Shown here: positions 62,547 to 64,000 of the stretch, piece by piece
How positions within the stretch are numbered: position 1 is the first letter of the stretch
Layout: every line of letters begins with the position of its first letter
Position numbers and translations under genes: made by a program
Origin: Solibacillus sp040274725
GTDB taxonomy: Bacteria > Bacillota > Bacilli > Bacillales_A > Planococcaceae
NCBI GenBank assembly: GCA_040274725.1
Contig: JBEMAQ010000001.1
Span: 62,001 to 126,000 of the forward strand
Direction: 5' to 3'
Length of the DNA stretch: 64,000 nt
The notes under the pieces: model-generated
The model's database searches: none
What the model was told of the DNA's origin: nothing
What the model saw: the letters and a program-made list of their open reading frames with translations, nothing else

Positions 62547-63233
62547 GTGGAATTAATTTATACTGGTAAAACAAAAGATGTATTCAAATTAGAAGATGGT
62601 CACTTTTTATTAAAATTTAAGGATGATGTAACAGGTGAGAACGGTGTATTCGATCCAGGTGCAAACACAGTCGGTTTAACAATCGACGGCGCTGGACTTG
62701 CTGGCTTAAAGTTAACATCTTTCTTCTATTCTAAATTAAACAAACTTGACGTTCCGACACATTATGTGGATGCGAACTTTGATGACGCTACAATGACAGT
62801 GAAACCTGCAACTGTATTCGGTAAAGGTCTTGAGGTTATTTGCCGTTTCAAAGCTGTTGGCTCATTCTTACGTCGCTACGGCGCATACGTGCAAGAAGGT
62901 CAAAATTTAGATGCATTCGTTGAAGTAACAATTAAAGACGACGACCGTCTAGACCCACCAATTTCCGAGGACGCACTTGCGATGTTAAACTTATTAACAC
63001 ACGAGGAGTACGCTGTATTAAAAGAGCGCACAATCGAAATTGCAAAATTCGTAGGTAGTGAGCTAGCTAAAAAAGGCTTAACATTATACGATATTAAATT
63101 AGAATTCGGCCGCGACGCAAACACAAATGACATCATCCTAATCGATGAAATTTCAGGCGGCAATATGCGCGCATACAAAGGCGATACATACATCGAGCCA
63201 TTAGAACTTGAAAAAATTATGTTAGCTGAATAA
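62547..63233 (+). CDS. purC: SAICAR synthetase-like protein (PurC family), stand-alone
   Basis: The 228-residue protein shows PurC-type features: IYTGKTKDVFKLEDG with the ATP-loop lysine, EVICRFKAVGSFLRRYG (matching the VVRNVVAGSMSKR region) and LYDIKLEFGRD ... IILIDEISGGNMRAY. It is clearly diverged from B. subtilis PurC and lies outside any purine operon, so it may be an extra paralogue. GTG start behind GGAGGG. Confidence 0.82.
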   Translation: MELIYTGKTKDVFKLEDGHFLLKFKDDVTGENGVFDPGANTVGLTIDGAGLAGLKLTSFFYSKLNKLDVPTHYVDANFDDATMTVKPATVFGKGLEVICRFKAVGSFLRRYGAYVQEGQNLDAFVEVTIKDDDRLDPPISEDALAMLNLLTHEEYAVLKERTIEIAKFVGSELAKKGLTLYDIKLEFGRDANTNDIILIDEISGGNMRAYKGDTYIEPLELEKIMLAE

Positions 63234-63244
63234 TTTAGACATCC

Positions 63245-63283
63245 TCTGCCTATTTGCGTTTATGCGAATGGGCAGTTTTTCTG
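63245..63283 (+). terminator. Terminator of the purC-like gene
   Basis: CTGCC-TATT-TGCG pairs imperfectly with CGAATGGGCAG, then TTTTTCTG. Confidence 0.6.
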
Positions 63284-63382
63284 TTAATACCACCAGAATA
63301 CTAGCAATTTTCAAACAAATAGTGTGTTTTCTCCATTTTTTCTTCCCTTTTCTCCAAATTCATGTTACATTAACTTTCGTAG

Positions 63383-63396
63383 TTCAACGCGTTGAA
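63383..63396. promoter_or_regulatory. Palindrome upstream of the antiporter gene
   Basis: TTCAACGCGTTGAA is a perfect 14-bp palindrome 78 bases ahead of the antiporter ATG, and might be a regulator site. Confidence 0.35.
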
Positions 63397-63473
63397 GCGC
63401 GAAATTAATTTACATCTTTTATCTAGTAAATTCAAAGTTCGAATAATAGCATATATGATTAGGAGAGACACCG

Positions 63474-64000
63474 ATGAATATTCAACAACGACTGAAGCCT
63501 CACACAGTTGAAGCGCTTGCGATTGTCGTAGCAATTATAACGATTATTGCTGTCGCACTCAGCGTATTTAACAGTGTGCCACATATTCCCATTTTACTTT
63601 GTATTTTTTTATTACTCCTCTACGGTATCCTACGCGGCGTAGCGTTTCGCGACCTCGAAAAAAGCATGCTAATAGCGGCGAGCAGCGGGATTGGCGCGAT
63701 TTATATTTTTTTACTTATCGGCATTTTAATTAGTAGCTGGATCATTGGCGGCACGATTCCGACACTACTTTTTGTCGGCTTCTCGCTTGTATCGGCGAGC
63801 TTCTTTTATGCGATTGTCTTTCTGATTACAAGCATTATCGGCACAGCCATTGGTAGCTCACTGACAACCGTGGCGACAGTTGGTACGGCGATGATGGGCA
63901 TTGCGGTGACGGTCGATGCGTCACTTGCGATTACAGCGGGCGCGATTGTATCCGGCGCATTTTTCGGTGATAAAATGTCACCGCTTTCTGACACAACGAA
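63474..64000 (+). CDS. NhaC-family Na+/H+ antiporter, 5' part
   Basis: ATG behind AGGAGAG opens a frame to the window edge (175 codons). It encodes several hydrophobic helices and the NhaC signature TSIIGTAIGSSLTTVATVGTA ... GAIVSGAFFGDKMSPLSDT. The family exchanges Na+ for H+ (or malate/lactate in the MleN branch). C terminus is outside the window. Confidence 0.9.
   Translation, partial: MNIQQRLKPHTVEALAIVVAIITIIAVALSVFNSVPHIPILLCIFLLLLYGILRGVAFRDLEKSMLIAASSGIGAIYIFLLIGILISSWIIGGTIPTLLFVGFSLVSASFFYAIVFLITSIIGTAIGSSLTTVATVGTAMMGIAVTVDASLAITAGAIVSGAFFGDKMSPLSDTT

Overview
The window is low-GC Gram-positive DNA, most probably from a spore-forming Bacillales of the Lysinibacillus/Solibacillus/Planococcaceae type. 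Supporting signs are strong AGGAGG-type ribosome binding sites, frequent TTG and GTG starts, RNase J, HemAT, a class IV PHA synthase (PhaR/PhaC), type II pantothenate kinase, YteA, YqxD and rho-independent terminators behind most genes. No rRNA or tRNA genes were recognised. One gene runs off each edge.

Layout. 0-7 kb: a stand-alone TnpB of IS605 type beside a tandem operator, then glutathione peroxidase, the HemAT oxygen sensor, a small spore-type protein, RNase J and YteA. 7-13 kb: a sulfur-scavenging locus, with an acyl-CoA-dehydrogenase-like flavoprotein and an amino-acid ABC importer (no ATPase) facing a flavin monooxygenase and a sulfurtransferase across a palindrome-rich control region. 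13-23 kb: small housekeeping genes (VOC protein, YbaK, CoaB-like ligase, LysR/EamA pair, SEC-C protein, WYL-like protein, exonuclease) and a translationally coupled pair of unknown genes. 23.6-27.8 kb: an amidohydrolase-nitrilase-DUF3311-SSS symporter operon.

28.5-37.5 kb is the metabolic centre: a five-gene acetone/acetophenone carboxylase operon (70, 14, 80, 82 and about 32 kDa subunits, in the order of the described acetophenone carboxylase) followed by 3-oxoacid CoA-transferase. After a scar zone of decayed genes comes the PHA cluster phaJ-phaP-phaQ / phaR-phaB-phaC (39.3-43.8 kb). If the carboxylase substrate is acetone, these genes lead from acetone through acetoacetate and acetoacetyl-CoA to hydroxybutyryl-CoA and PHB without needing a thiolase. 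37.5-49 kb is AT-richer and carries at least four gene remnants (exonuclease, DUF1275, nitrilase, IS3 transposase), which suggests a plastic accessory region.

49-64 kb: aldehyde dehydrogenase, YpeQ-like zinc finger and RNase H-like protein, MarR/MFS pair, CoaW, a DEDDh exonuclease, a YisP-like prenyl synthase homologue, D-serine ammonia-lyase, YqxD, glutamate dehydrogenase, UspA, a divergent stand-alone PurC and the start of NhaC.

The most novel-looking item is non-coding: two copies, 48 kb apart (12.97-13.40 and 61.35-61.77 kb), of a diverged element of about 420-440 bp. Each copy is itself an imperfect long palindrome with matching ends.
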